Shown in pieces: positions 9,744 through 20,939 of a DNA stretch of 64,000 bases. How positions within the stretch are numbered: position 1 is the stretch's first letter; each line of letters opens with the position of its first letter. Where the stretch lies: positions 11,986,773 through 12,050,772 of the forward strand of contig OX155972.1 of the NCBI GenBank assembly GCA_944548615.1, read 5' to 3'. Source of the stretch: Micropterix aruncella. Lineage: Eukaryota; Arthropoda; Insecta; Lepidoptera; Micropterigidae. Under the pieces are notes generated by a model that made no database searches, had not been told where the DNA came from, and saw only the letters and a program-made list of their open reading frames with translations. Both the position numbers and the translations under genes were made by a program.

Positions 9744-10131
9744 GTTCACAAGTGGAAACAAAATAATATATATTTTGTTCATTTATTAACATAATATTCA
9801 GAATCACATTATTTGATTGATGTAACTATTAGGTATATCTATAATTATTTTAAAGTATTGTATGTAGTCTATAGTAAAATAAAATAAAATTAAAGAACAA
9901 GATCTAATTAAAAATTCCTGTCCAAATACACATTGGGGTTAATCGCATTAGCAGATTTATGTATTCTTTAAATATGTATTTTAATGTATTGTATGTAGTT
10001 CTGGATGGTTCCATAATATAATAGAATAAAATAAAATTAAAGAACAAATTCCAAGTAAAACTTCCGGTCCAAATACACATCGTGGTAGAGTTTGTAATCC
10101 AAATGATTGCATCTGCATTTTTTTTCTGCAG

Positions 10132-10504
10132 ATACCAACCAAACGGAGGTGCCGAGCAGCGGGAAAGGTCCCGCGAGCGCGACCGCGAACGCAGCCACGA
10201 TCGCAGCCACGATCGCAGCCACGATCGCAGCCACGATCGCAGCCACGATCGCGGCCACGAACGCAGCCACGAGCGCAGCCACGATCGCGAATTCCGCGAA
10301 CGTTCATCGTATTCGCTGCCGCGGACACAGCACCAGCCGCAGGTGTACTACACGCAAGACCGGCGGCAACCGCGCCACAGCCACAGCTCCTCGCTGGGCG
10401 CAAACGCCAGCCTGCAACCCGACTTCTACTTCATGCCCTCGCAGCGCAAATACGAGGGTGAGGTCGTGCGAGTGTTCGTCGACTACAACAATCAACCAAA
10501 GTGA
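10132..10504 (+). CDS. Membrane protein gene, last coding exon (SHDR repeat tail)
   Basis: Acceptor TTTTTTCTGCAG (10130-10131). Its first base completes the AG| codon left by the exon ending at 7228. The translation begins YQPNGGAEQRERSRERD, then about nine (S/G)H(D/E)R units, then RERSSYSLP..., and ends DFYFMPSQRKYEGEVVRVFV, DYNNQPK and stop TGA (10502-10504). The Arg/His/Asp/Glu repeat is low complexity and strongly charged. The non-repetitive end (RKYEGEVVRVFVDYN) looks conserved and could be a binding motif; I half-recall it from shavenoid proteins but cannot confirm. GC content is much higher than in the flanking introns. Confident as an exon, unsure of family. Confidence 0.8.
10186..10300 (+). 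repeat. 12-bp coding minisatellite (AGCCACGATCGC)n
   Basis: About nine near-perfect copies of AGCCACGATCGC, encoding SHDR. Because 12 is divisible by 3 and the unit lacks stop trinucleotides in several frames, long open frames also appear in other frames and on the minus strand (10037-10403); these are by-products. Unit number is likely to vary between individuals. Confidence 0.9.
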
Positions 10505-10650
10505 CATTGAAAATTGTAAAATGGCCATTTTTAAAATAGTAATTTGTAAAGTAGATCTGTTCGCGTGTTAGATGGCGCTGTTAAAATAGGTTCGCTCACT
10601 CTTCGCTCTTGTCCACACACGTTAATTCACTTTAATTCGGTTAATTCACC

Positions 10651-11139
10651 GTGTCTATGGATCACTATGGATCACAGAGGGGTATGTCCACGGACACCGC
10701 CGAAAACGACACGGCGCCTCCGCCGTATGCACTGTGTTTAGCCCTCGGCGAGCCGTGTTTATTTACGGAGAAATTTGTATCAGTGTTGTATGGTGGCATA
10801 TGTGAGCTTGTCCATACGCCGGATTGTCACCAGTTTTTTTCTACGATGCAGTTAACGCGCCATACGATTACAAAACGTGCTGCGGACAAGAGGCCTATGA
10901 ATTTAGGGTCGATTATAAGTGAGCTAACACCCGATCTAACACCCCTGATCTTACAAGGTTTGTATATAAAGTATTGGGTTTCTATTTTTCCTGATGTGAC
11001 TGTACGTCGAAGTGCGTTCGCACCGGGCTCAAAATTGAAATTCTCCTTCAAAGAACACTACTGTGGGACCGTAAGTCCCGTCAAGAAGCTCACATGCGTA
11101 CCCTTAAGGACATTCTGGAATCCACCTACTGGGGAGTAG
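10651..11139 (+). CDS. Unrecognised 162-codon ORF after the membrane-protein stop
   Basis: Opens at ATG 10651 (MSMDHYGSQRG) and stays open to TAG 11137-11139. It contains a PPPY string near residue 24 and three cysteines in the first half. It lies 150 bp behind the stop of the membrane-protein gene and has no obvious splice acceptor of its own. Base composition is more balanced than the introns. It could be part of the 3' UTR, a retained alternative exon, or a repeat-derived frame. I recognise no domain, and the evidence for translation is only frame length. Confidence 0.25.
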   Translation: MSMDHYGSQRGMSTDTAENDTAPPPYALCLALGEPCLFTEKFVSVLYGGICELVHTPDCHQFFSTMQLTRHTITKRAADKRPMNLGSIISELTPDLTPLILQGLYIKYWVSIFPDVTVRRSAFAPGSKLKFSFKEHYCGTVSPVKKLTCVPLRTFWNPPTGE

Positions 11140-12090
11140 CACACATTTTATGAGCACACATTATAGCACACATTTTATGAGCATAGCTTTGCGTAAACTC
11201 AATCTACATTCTCGCAGTCCCTGGCGGCCCTGTTGCTTGCCAGCTTAACTTTTTTCCGCTGCCGTTAATGGGTGTTATTCGTCTGTTTGATCAGTTTAGC
11301 AGTGAACACAAAAAAAGTTAAATTACGAAACACAAAAATATCCAGGACAATAATATCATCCCCCTAATCTTTTCACGAATAGCTTACGAATCTGAAGTGA
11401 AATACGTAAACAGTGAGTTATTTCTCATTTAAGATTTACGTATCCTGCCGGTGGGAAACTTATTAGTGCGCCATCTACACGTTGTTCAGCAAACCGCTGT
11501 TGTTTCTCAGCCACGTCAATAGTTCTTCGTTTTACCAGTAGATGGCACCGTTTTCTATACAAAAAATATAGAAATTAAATAGCCATAAAATTTAAACCGT
11601 AGTACTTAAGTTTGTATAATATAGGTGCTAAAGGAGTCACAAATCGAAAGTATTAAATCGAACGAACGCACGATCTTACTTACTTTTTGTTTATTTATTC
11701 TCAAGTCTATGTCATATTTTTACTTCTTGATTTTACACTGTATTTTGTACTTAGTATTCACTAAAGTTTGTAAATATTTTTTTAATATTGTACTTAACCA
11801 ATTATATGTATGTATATTGAAAATGATTATATATAATTTATCGAATAAACGGGTCAGTAAGAAGATTAACAAATTTATCGGTGAAAGATATGTGTTTTAT
11901 TTTATCCTAAAATATCTGTATATTTCTTACATACGGGGTGAGTTTTCATTAACCGGCTTATTTCAAGTGAGTGAATCAATACGAGCAAAAAAGCAACTTT
12001 TGATATTTTTTTGTAATATTCAAATGTACTCAACATTTGAACAACTTGGCTTTTGAATAAAAGTTTGACAAGCGTTGAGCACACTGCGCC
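11140..12090 (+). other. Probable 3' UTR and downstream intergenic DNA
   Basis: Holds two GCGCCATCTAC / GTAGATGGCACC inverted ends (11467-11550), which look like a tiny MITE of about 85 bp. Possible poly(A) signals are AATAAA at about 11845 and TTGAATAAAAG at 12054. The AT-rich frame at 11625-12056 has no protein-like composition. Confidence 0.35.
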
Positions 12091-12091
12091 A

Positions 12092-13736
12092 TAGTTAGTT
12101 AGTTAGTTAGTTAGTTTTCCTGGGCTATTTCCCACACTTGGCCTCTTGATTGGGCCGTTGTGCGTGGCTCATGTTTCTATTTATGTTACTCCAGCCAACC
12201 CAGGCTGTCTCAGAAGGTTAGCAGCCTGTTTAGGTTGCTACAGGCCTCCGGGACAGATGCCGGAGATTGTAGTATTCTTGCCCGTTGCTCTGCCACGCTC
12301 CTGCATTCCATGAGCACATGCTGTGGCGTTTCTTCTTCCTCCATGCATCCTCTGCAAAGAGGGCTGTCTGTCACACCTATGGTAAACAGGTGTTTGTTTA
12401 GGGACAGTGGCCTGTCATAGTACCTTTGACTTTACGGATTTTGTCCCTTTTTAATCTGGTGAGGTTGCGGGCAAGTTTTTTGGACGCTTCCGGAACCGCG
12501 TTCTTTGTTTGCCTGCATCCTGCGTTTTTTTCCATTCTGTAAGGTGGGTTTCTTCGGTGTTCCTGCGTAGCAATGTTTTTATTTGGGCCTGGGGAATGGG
12601 CATCAAGGGTTCCGGTCCATATACTATTTCCTTTGATCCCCTTTTGGCCAGTTCGTCCGCCGCGTCATTGCCCAGTGAGTCGCTGTGCCCTTTAATCCAT
12701 TGCAGGGTCACTTTATTTGACCCTGCAATGGATTGAAGCGCATTGTGGCATTCCAGTACGAGGACTGAGGTTATCGTATTTTTTGCTAGCGCTTGTAGCA
12801 CAGAGGCACTGTCGGAGACAAATTTCAAACTTACGTCTCCGACATCTTTGGCTGCGACTGCCTGTGCTGCTCTGGTGATGCCAATGCATTCTGCTTGGAA
12901 GATCGTATTTAAGTTGCCTAGGGTAGTTGATATTTTGATGTTTAGATCATTTGAGAAGACGCCGGCTCCTGTACCTTGAGTGGTTTTGGAGCCGTCTGTG
13001 TATATCCTTACTTCATTTGTACCAGAGTGATCTGCTGGTTCTGCAATGAGTTGGATATTGTATCTACGATCAAAGACATGATGGCATATTATTCTGTCCA
13101 TGGGTGCGTCCAGAAGAGGAATTTCTTCTAAAACCCGTTTCAGAATTTTTGAGTGTGGTGTTTCTGTGTTTTGTTTCCACAGTCTATTTGCTCTTAGTCT
13201 TAGAGCGGCTGCCCTAGCCTCCTCTTGGATGACAAGATCCAGAGGTCTCATGTTTAGGAGGTACTCTAGTGCGGCCGATGGTGTGGTTCTCATACATCCA
13301 GTAGCTGCTACACACGCTAAGCGTTGTAGGCTCTGGAGTCTTGCTTTTACAGTGGTCAGTTGTGTTCTGGGCCACCATACAACTGATCCATAAGTCAGCG
13401 AGGGCCTGATGACTGATGTGTACAGTCAGAGTATGATTTTTGGGTTGAGACCCCATTTTTTCCCCATTAGTCTCCTACACTGCCAAAAAGTTAGGCAGGC
13501 CCTCTTTGTTTTGGCAACGATATGACTCGCCCAGTTTAGTTTACTGTCAAGGATGACTCCCAGATATTTCACTTGAGTTGATAGGGTGAGTTTGGTGTTG
13601 AATAATTTTGGTACTTGTAGTTCTGGTAACTTCCTCTTGTTGGTGAAGAGGATGAGTTCTGTCTTTTTCGGATTTACTGACAATTGATGTTCGTCACACC
13701 ATTTTTCTACTATCTGCAGAGCTGAGCGAATGACTT
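12092..13736 (-). mobile_element. R1/Jockey-like LINE, 3' half with (CTAA)n tail
   Basis: On the minus strand the element runs RT C-terminus, RNase H, 3' UTR and a tail (plus-strand TTAG repeats at 12093-12115). The 5' end is replaced by a misplaced copy of its own RNase H segment (13737-13892). Confidence 0.8.
12451..13736 (-). pseudogene. LINE RT C-terminus plus RNase H
   Basis: The minus frame from 13736 reads RSALQIVEKWCDEHQLSVNP, then KTELILF, YLGVILDSKLNW, and GLNPKIIL to an in-frame TGA near 13427. It then continues in the same frame through LYTSVIRPSLTYGSVVWW (after a small shift), LACVAATGCMRTTP and an RNase H domain. The acidic residues are present: YTDGSK (D), FQAEC (E), SDSASVL (D) and GNDAADELAKRG (D). 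The catalytic palm of RT is missing. The RNase H alone is remarkably well preserved (12451-13293, 280 codons without a stop), which points to a recent insertion. Confidence 0.8.
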
Positions 13737-13892
13737 TATTTATTTGGGCCTGGGGAATGGGCATCAAGGGTTCCGGTCCATATACTATTTCCTTTGATCC
13801 CCTTTTGGCCAGTTCGTCTGCCGCGCCGTTGCCCAGTGAGTCGCTGTGCCCCTTAATCCATTGCAGGGTCACTCTATTTGACCTTGCAATGG
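13737..13892 (-). pseudogene. Duplicated RNase H fragment fused in frame to RT
   Basis: Repeats 12577-12730 nearly base for base (WIKGHSDSLGN.AADELAKRG, YGPEPLMPIPQAQI) and then joins NKVIRSALQ of the RT in frame, giving a 148-codon chimeric frame (13426-13872). The order is wrong for any LINE, so it is a rearrangement at the 5' junction. Confidence 0.8.
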
Positions 13893-15411
13893 TTTTTTTT
13901 TTTTTTCAATTTATTTTATTTCCAAAAAAATCTTAACAGATTGTAGAAACTTAATATTTAGGTACATTTAAATTACAGTATATTAGTTCGTTTTTACAAT
14001 ATTTAAATTTATCACCACGTACATACAGTTACTTCATTATTGCTTTTAGGGCATCCGAATCATTTTTAAGATTTATTTACTAAAACCACAAATTAAAATA
14101 ATTGATAAAAATAATCAAGAAATTAAAATCAGAAAAAGTCAGAATAATTAAAAAATGCTACTTAAAATTGTCAAAAAAATGACCAAAAAATTTGAAAAAT
14201 TATTTAAAATTAACAAACTCATCGATCGAGTAAAAAGCTTTGTCTAATAAGAATTCTTTAAGTAACTTTTTGAATAAGCTTTCCACTTGAATAGTTTTTA
14301 AACTTTCTGGTAGCCTGTTAAAGTAATATGGCCCTGAGTATTTTTTGTCTTGCCTTGCTGTGTTTAGTTTAATACATGGTATAAAAATGTTTAATTTATT
14401 TCTCGTATTTTTAGTATGTGTACCTGAAAACTTTTTATAATGTGTTTCTTTATTCTTAAAAAACTCAGTTAGTAACTTAAAGAGATAGAGTGAGGTTAAG
14501 GTGAGGATTCTTAGCCTTTTAAAAATGGGTCGACATGACTCTTCCCTTTTCACCTTTGCAATTATTCGCACTGCTCTCTTTTGGAGTATAAATATGGGTT
14601 CCCTATGACAAGCATAACAATTTCCCCAGATCGTAATGGCATAACTTAGGATAGCTTCAATATAGCTGAAATAAACATTTCTTGTTTGCAATTCATCCAA
14701 AGACCTTCTTACAATACTTAAAGCATAACATGCCCGACTTAACCTACTTTCGAGGTTTTCACAGTGAAAGTTCCATTTTTAAAGTCTCCCCTGACTCCAT
14801 AATGATTTAGTTTGTTTAGTAAAATATCATGCCTAACGCAATCAAATGCCTTACTCAAATCGCAAAAAATACCTAAGGTGTAGTACTTGTCCATTAGTTT
14901 GTCATTTATATAAGATATGAAATCCTCGATAGCTTTAGTAGTGGACTTGTTTCGTCTATATCCAAATTGTCTTTCACTAAGAATATTGTTTGCATCAAAA
15001 AACGCAATTAATCTATTTTTAATTATAGTCTATGATTTTTGAGAAACAAGACAAAATTGCAATTGGTCTAAAATTTCCAGTTTCAGTTCTTGCGCCTGCT
15101 TTATAGAGTGGAATCACTTTTGATAATTTTAACTCTTCGGGAAAAACACCACTTTCTATAGAGGCATTTATAGCCTGCGTTAAGGGGTTTTTAATGTAAT
15201 CTATTGCCCTATTTACAACAAACATTGGAATTTCATCCGTCCCTGCAGAATGACTCTTGTTCAATTTTTTTACTATATTTTCTATTTCCCTACTAGTGAC
15301 GGGTTTCATAAATATTGAATTTGGATTTTGTCTTGCATTTGATAAGTAGAAACGAAATTCATTATTGTTACATGATTGAAGAACACACTGATTCATGATT
15401 GAAGAACACAC
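13893..15411 (-). pseudogene. Second LINE, CR1/Jockey-like RT with internal deletions
   Basis: The minus strand starts MCSSIMNQCVLQSC (15411), then the RT fingers: SREIENIVKKLNKSHSAGTD, EIPMFV, LKLSKVIPLYKAGAR, NFRPIAILSCFSKI. In another frame (15000-14780) it continues LSERQFGYRRNKSTTKAIED and GIFCDLSKAFDCVRHDILLN. The YxDD block and thumb are deleted. The C-terminus resumes at 14700 (DELQTRNVYFSYIEAILSYA) and ends SIDEFVNFK at 14200. An A-rich 3' tail (T15 on the plus strand, 13893-13908) directly abuts the rearranged 5' end of the other LINE. Confidence 0.8.
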
Positions 15412-15500
15412 TGCGCCATCTAGCGGTATGTAAAATATTGCGAATAAACAATATTCGCGACATTTTGCTTACCGCTAGATGGTGCAGCGTGCTCAATGCT
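15400..15500. repeat. Small palindrome with CGCCATCTAGCGGTA ends
   Basis: CACTGCGCCATCTAGCGGTA (15404) pairs with TACCGCTAGATGGTGCAGCG (15470-15489), and the interior AAATATTGCGAAT pairs with ATTCGCGACATTTT. The arms are about 38 bp. The core GCCATCTAGCGG recurs elsewhere in the window (10570, 11467, 32121, 36710). Confidence 0.75.
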
Positions 15501-15779
15501 TTCTATACTTTTTTTAAAAAAAAAAAAACAAGATTAATTTATTTACAATTTTTATCAAAACTTTGTTATTTGGTCGTACTGATTCACCCACTTCAAGGAT
15601 GCCGGTCAATTGAAACTCACCCTGTAGATAAAGAGAGTAGAGGGGCTATGAGAGGAAAAAGCATGGGGGCTGCGCTTTTCATTCATCAATTTTTATGTCA
15701 TCTTTGAATGTGAATAAATTATTTTTTTATTCTGCAAATTTACGTTTGCTGTGGCAGCACTAATAAAACATTCCACTAC

Positions 15780-16195
15780 AAACAAAACCTTCCTCAATAA
15801 ACGCAGTATCAATTCCTGAAAGACTCGGATGCACTACGAGTACAAACCAAGACTAAGAGAACAAGTTAAATAAATACCATGATCATGCAAATGCTGTCAC
15901 CCGGAATGGCTTCACTGTTTAGCTTCACGCGGGGGAAGTTAGCGCTTGTGGCCTGCCAGCCGAATCTCTCACCTCTTCAAAGATCTTGGTCTCTCTAAGA
16001 AAATGACCCTAGAAAAAATAAGAAAAATATCTAGTGGTAAGGTGGACGCTCTCATGTGGCGAGATAGCGGTCCGAAACGTACCACAGCCGGTCGTTAGTC
16101 CAAAGACCACTGCTCACCCCCTATCATGACGGCCCCGATTCCGGTCAGTGAATTCCATGGCAGCGTTTGTATTTACTTAAATTTTCTTTATTTTG
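15780..16195 (+). mobile_element. Mobile ORF module, copy 2 (decayed)
   Basis: Matches copy 1 (7448-8045) with deletions: CTGAAAGACTCGGATGCAC, AAATACCATGATCATGCAAATGC, ATGGCTTCACTGTTTAGC (stop within), GGCCTGCCAGC, GGTAAGGTGGACGCTC, and the right end GTGAATTCCATGGCAGCG. The RPD..VELT segment is deleted. Confidence 0.7.
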
Positions 16196-16204
16196 TATTA
16201 TTAT

Positions 16205-16690
16205 ATACAAACTATGATTGTCACACTTCTGAGGGTTGAGCGGTGGGACTCCGGGCTAAAAACCGGCTGTGGTAGGCTTAGGACAGCGTCTCGCCACATG
16301 TGAGCATACACCTTACCACCTCACAGCATACCATTCCCCATTGGAAGCCATCGAATTTGAGATGCTGTTTTAGATAAAAAAATTTAGGATCCTACTATTG
16401 ATTATTTTCCTGGAGAGACCAAGATCTTTAAAAAGGTGATTTAGCTGGCAGGCCACGAGCGCCAACTTCCGCCGCGTGAAGGTGAACAGTGAAGCCGTTC
16501 TGTTTGACGGCATTTGCGAGATCATGGTATTTATTTATTTTGTACTCATGATCTTTTGGGATATTTGATTCCCATGGAACTGTTAATTCTACAATTAGGG
16601 CCATTTCCGAGATATAGAGTAAAAGGTTATATCTGGACGAGGGCTGTGTATCCGAGACTTGACAGGGAATTTATGCTGCTTAGTTTCCCC
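16205..16690 (-). mobile_element. Mobile ORF module, copy 3 (inverted to copy 2)
   Basis: Reverse complement of copy 1 over most of its length, including the VELTVPWES segment (plus-strand GATTCCCATGGAACTGTTAA) and the trailer ACCACAGCCGG. Several frameshifts. It starts within about 10 bp of the end of copy 2, in a tail-to-tail arrangement. Confidence 0.7.
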
Positions 16691-16779
16691 ATTGATGTAA
16701 AAGCTCTTGCGGACGCAGAACAGTCATGGTTATGCTGTACAAAATAAAATCTCCAGATAACAAACAAGGAAACAAGGCA

Positions 16780-17470
16780 CAATGTCTTCTCCAGCGTCTT
16801 TACACATTGAGGCGCTGCCACCCAACTTGCTCGATTGCACATCTGCCAGCTCGATTACACATCCGCCGAGCGCATTATCAAAGACTTCATCTGGAGAAAT
16901 ACACACTTCGACAAAATCGAGCTGCTTTCTACAACAGAGTATAGGTATCGCCAGGATGGTCACCAATTTGCTCGATTGCACATCCGTCAGCTCGATTGCA
17001 CATCCCCCAGTTCGATTGCACATCCGTCGAGCGCATTATCCTTTCATCTGGAAAGATACGCTCGTTGTCATCGCACATACTCAATCATCTGGAGAAATAC
17101 GCACTTTGGAGTCATCACAGATACGCAATCATCTAGAGAAAAGCGCTCATTGGAGTCATCATCCTTACGCACTCATCTGGAGAAACGCATCACCTTTCAT
17201 CTGGAGAAATACACACAGTGTAGTCATCACGCATACGCAATCATCTGGAGAACGTCACCTTCCATCTGGAGAAATACGCAAGTTGGAGTCATCACGCATA
17301 TGCAATCTTTTGGAGAAATGCGTCACCTTTCATCTGGAGAAATACGCACTTTGGAGTCATCACACATGCGCAATCATCTGGAGAAATATGCTCATTGGAG
17401 TCATCGCGCATACGCACTAATCTGGAGAAACGCATCACATTTCATCTGGAGAAATACGCACGTTGGAAAT
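16780..17470 (+). repeat. Irregular minisatellite with CATCTGGAGAAATACGCA core
   Basis: Many degenerate copies of a unit with CATCTGGAGAAATACGCA followed by (G/C/T)TTGGAGTCATCACGCATA and CGCAAT, at 25-70 bp spacing. The first part (16830-17040) contains repeated GCTCGATTGCACATC(C/T)G(C/T)C. Two long overlapping frames (16782-17420, 16835-17554) are by-products of the repeat. Confidence 0.85.
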
Positions 17471-18359
17471 ATAGATCTTCTTTCTACAACAGTGTATCAG
17501 TATCGCAAGATGGTGACAAGATGGGCATCTCTTCAACTTAGAAGCCGTTTCTAAGGCTCGCACAGACCTCATTACACGAGGTTGTAGGGCTGGATGCAAA
17601 ATCGCAGCTTGTTGAAGTCATGCGACACTGCGCACCAGACTTTTATTATAAAGGGATATGTGCCAATGGAAGACTACAAGAAAACGAGAAAATAGCCCTT
17701 CCCTGACTGTATTTCTCGTCTTTATTTAATAATTTATTTTTTTTTGTTATTATTTTTTGTCCAGTTTTCTGTTTATTTTATGATTTTAATTTTTATTTTG
17801 TGTAGCCAACACAAAAATTGTAATATAATCCTAAATTATATGTTAGACATTGCCACAAAGCAATAAGCTCGCCTTTTATTTCATTTGAAAATAGTATTAT
17901 TAGTTTTAATTAAATTCCTAGACTTTTTGCCATGTACTTTGGAGTTATACTGATTGTGATGCACATGAAATACGTTTACTGTCTTTGAATATTAGTTAAT
18001 TTTAACGTTACTGTTTTTTTTAAATATTTATGCGCTGTTATATATGATGATGATATGCGGTCGGAGGAGGGGGGGGGGGTCGGGAATGAGGGAGACAGTC
18101 GCTGAGTCGCACCCAGTTAAGAAGAACATAGTTCGAATGCTATTATTGCTTATATTAGACTTTGGTGATATTTGCAATTTTGAATTTTGATAACACAGGT
18201 CATTCTGACAAATTAGAACAGTCGCAAAATGTGTGTATTGGGTATATTTATAATGCAAGAAATTTTCAACTGGTCTCTGTGTAGAAGCAAATTTCATTGG
18301 CTTCGAATACACAAACGTAGAAACCAGCATATTGTTTCCCTTCTTTATTCAACATTCTT
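17471..18359. other. AT-rich spacer without recognised feature
   Basis: Only noncoding AT-rich DNA was seen. It includes a G11 run (18069-18079). The minus frame at 18028-18330 shows no protein-like composition. Confidence 0.5.
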
Positions 18360-18822
18360 AACAATCACACTGCTCCCTCTTATCTAACCGAAAAATTCAC
18401 TCACTCCGGAAGTCGTGGTCTTCCATTCCGTTCCAGTCTGGATACTAAAATTGCAATTCCTACTAATAATTCTTTTTTAAAAATATTTCTTTAACGCTCA
18501 TGCAGCTAGACTAAGGAACCAGCTCCCGTCCAATGTCAGATATGTACAAACAGTTTTTACTTTTCAAGTGTCTCTGAAAAAGCATTTTATGTGTCTAAAT
18601 TCCTAGTTATCCTACGTCTGATCACATCTTATCCTGTCCTCCGCTTCTTGCAGACATTCTCAAAAACATGAATAGGTACTGGCGCCTTCTTTTTTTCTAT
18701 TTCAATTCCAACTCTTTTCACTTTCTTGAAGGTTGGCTGTAAGAGATTGTAATTTAAGCAATTAGTCCGCCTGTCGTACGTTTTGTTTTAACATGTGCAA
18801 TAAAGAATTTCTATCTACTTAG
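18360..18822 (+). pseudogene. LINE RT C-terminus and 3' tail (family D)
   Basis: Readable pieces are RSRGLPFRSSLDTKIAIPTN, then a frameshift, AARLRNQLPSNVRYVQTVFT, and VSLKKHFMCLNS with a stop. The 3' UTR has GGTTGGCTGTAAGAGATTGT and AGTCCGCCTGTCGTAC and ends GTGCAATAAAGAATTTC. The tail resembles the 3' end of the minus-strand SINE at 26350, which suggests a LINE-SINE partnership. Confidence 0.65.
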
Positions 18823-18980
18823 TCCTTCATAAGGGATCATTGTAGCTTACCCATACCATTAACGGTCAGAGCTCCCAACCTACAGATCCTAAGACGGAGA
18901 GTCTACCTGGGAGACCTGTTGGTCTCTCACGTAGACTTGAGGTAGGTCTATCAGGTTCCCACCTCGAAGGTCGAAAGCGG

Positions 18981-19375
18981 CAGCCGCGGATCTATATAAG
19001 GGCTTTTTGGGCTGCAGCCCAGGGCCCCGTGTATATAAAGGGCCCCAGCCTCCATTAAACCCTAGAGCCCCAATTGGCCGATATCGGCCACAACACGATT
19101 CAGCGTGACGGGCCCGTTTTAATTTTATTTGTTTTATTTTATTATGTAAATGTTTTATTTTAATTATGGGTACAGTAGTTTGGCAGTAATTAATGTTTTG
19201 GTGAGACTGTCATAATTCAATTTTTTTACTAATTTTTACTAAAAATTTTTGGGACATCAACTTGTCAATCGACTGAGGGGCCGAGGCCTGAAGGGTTAAA
19301 AACAATGGACAATATCGTGAATTACAAACAAAACTTTAAATCTTAAAAATTCCTGTCATAAGGTTGGCAGCCCTG
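18981..19375 (+). mobile_element. hAT element fragment related to 32384-34126
   Basis: Begins CAGCCGCGGATCTATATAAG and GGGCTGCAGCCCAGGGCCCC. This is the reverse complement of the right end of the complete hAT at 34126 (CAGCGGTGGATC...). Its far part (CCTGTCATAAGGTTGGCAGC, 19345) matches 33975-34010. No second terminus seen. Confidence 0.65.
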
Positions 19376-19610
19376 AGATCTATTTCTCGCGTCTATTCGC
19401 TACTTTCTCGCAAAAGCAATCATTCGCAGTATTTTTTAATCTCTTTATTCATAAAAATAACCTAATATATATAGCAGTTCAGGTCCCCACTAAGCTAGTG
19501 TCTTGTCAATGTGTAACTAGTAATGAATGTGTATAAATTTTATTTATATTAACTAGTTTTAAGATTAATATTAATACTTACTTACATTATTTATATTATA
19601 TTATTATTAA

Positions 19611-20759
19611 CCCTTCGGCAACGTAACGATCAAATTTGATTGCACATCAGAACACCGTTAACTACGTAATGACCAATATTGGCAGCTTGCTCTCGGAGCG
19701 CACAGTAATATTATTTTCTAATTCGAACGCATCCTAAAATCCATACCGAATATCTTATTATTACCATAGATACATACACGGCCGCTAGAATAATTTCGCG
19801 CATCATTTCGCGGATATTTCTAGTAAAATTCCATTGTCAAACATCATATTTTTTCGAAAAACATTTTTCGAGAAATTATCAATTTTTTTATTGGTTTTAT
19901 GAGCTAATATCTAAATATTTTTGTATGTAAATAAGCAAAACGAAATATGACTTTTGATAGAGAATCTAATAAAGATCACAATACTATTTATAATTTCTAA
20001 ATAGTTCCGTATTTTTACGTAAGACAAGTAGGTACAAGTTAGAAATGCAAAATCTATGTTACGCCGTCCTGCGTATTAGCATAAGCTTAGCCTCATAATT
20101 ATCTTATTATCCCTTCGGCTACGTAACGACCAAATTTGGTTGCACATCAGAACACTGTTGACTACATAACAACCAATATTGGCGGCTTGATCTTGGAGCG
20201 CACAGTAATATCATTTTCTAATTCGAACGCATCCTAAAATCCATATCAAATATCTCATTATTACCATACATAGACGGCCGCTAGAATAATTTCGTGCGTC
20301 ATTTCGCGGATATTTCTGGTAAAATTACATTGTCAAACATCATCATTTTTTTCTTTCGAGAAATCATCAAAATTTTTAGTTTTTTATGAGCTAAATTTTG
20401 CATGTAAATAAGCAAAACGAAATATTAACTTTGATAGAGAATCTAATAAAGATCACAATAGTATTTACAATTTTTAAATAGGGTTCCGTATTTTTCCGTA
20501 AGACAAGTACAAGTTAGAAATGCCGAGTTTTTTCACTTTTTCGACTTTCTCATATTTATTCATAATTATCTAATTATTTTACAAAAAGAGATTTCAATAT
20601 TCTATATACGAAATTTCAATGCGATCATTACAGTTATTATTTTTATGATTGCTATAGTAGTTCCATAGTTATAGTAATTTTTGTCGAGCGCGGCGATATT
20701 GCAAGAAATTCCAATAAAATGCCACGGTCTGCCATGAAATTATGCCGCTACCCGAAGGG
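19611..20759 (+). mobile_element. TTAA-site MITE, family P2, with internal tandem duplication
   Basis: Bounded by TTAA at 19607-19610 and 20760-20763, with ends CCCTTCGGCAACGTAACG and ...CTACCCGAAGGG. The first ~495 bp are repeated: CCCTTCGGCTACGTAACGAC restarts at about 20112, and both copies carry CATCAGAACACYGTT, GGAGCGCACAGTAATAT and ACGGCCGCTAGAATAATTTC. The right ~230 bp (CTCATATTTATTCATAATTA...) are homologous to the interior of family P1. Confidence 0.8.
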
Positions 20760-20939
20760 TTAAGGGCCTATTACCATTTTTCTCTCCTGATAACCAACGC
20801 TAGACACCCATCTATCCCGCAGCTTGGGTTATAAGATCGATTGTGTTTTCGGATCAGTCCAACTCACAATTTAACTCCTATTCAGTAGCCTCCTCGTGTG
20901 GAAAGCTACCCCGGGTAAGACTCTCGCATCTCAGGCATT

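Noticed and set aside
10037..10403. Long minus-strand frames rich in Cys/Asp/Arg/Gly or Ala/Val/Ile
   Set aside because: Antisense readings of the 12-bp SHDR coding repeat.
11625..12056. 143-codon AT-rich plus frame
   Set aside because: Composition (F, Y, I, K, L) is that expected of AT-rich noncoding DNA; several possible poly(A) signals run through it.
12509..13393. Plus-strand frames over the LINE
   Set aside because: Antisense of the RNase H/RT frame on the minus strand.
16782..17554. Two long overlapping frames (212 and 239 codons)
   Set aside because: Both follow the degenerate minisatellite; the proteins are repeats of the unit in two frames and have no start context or splice logic.
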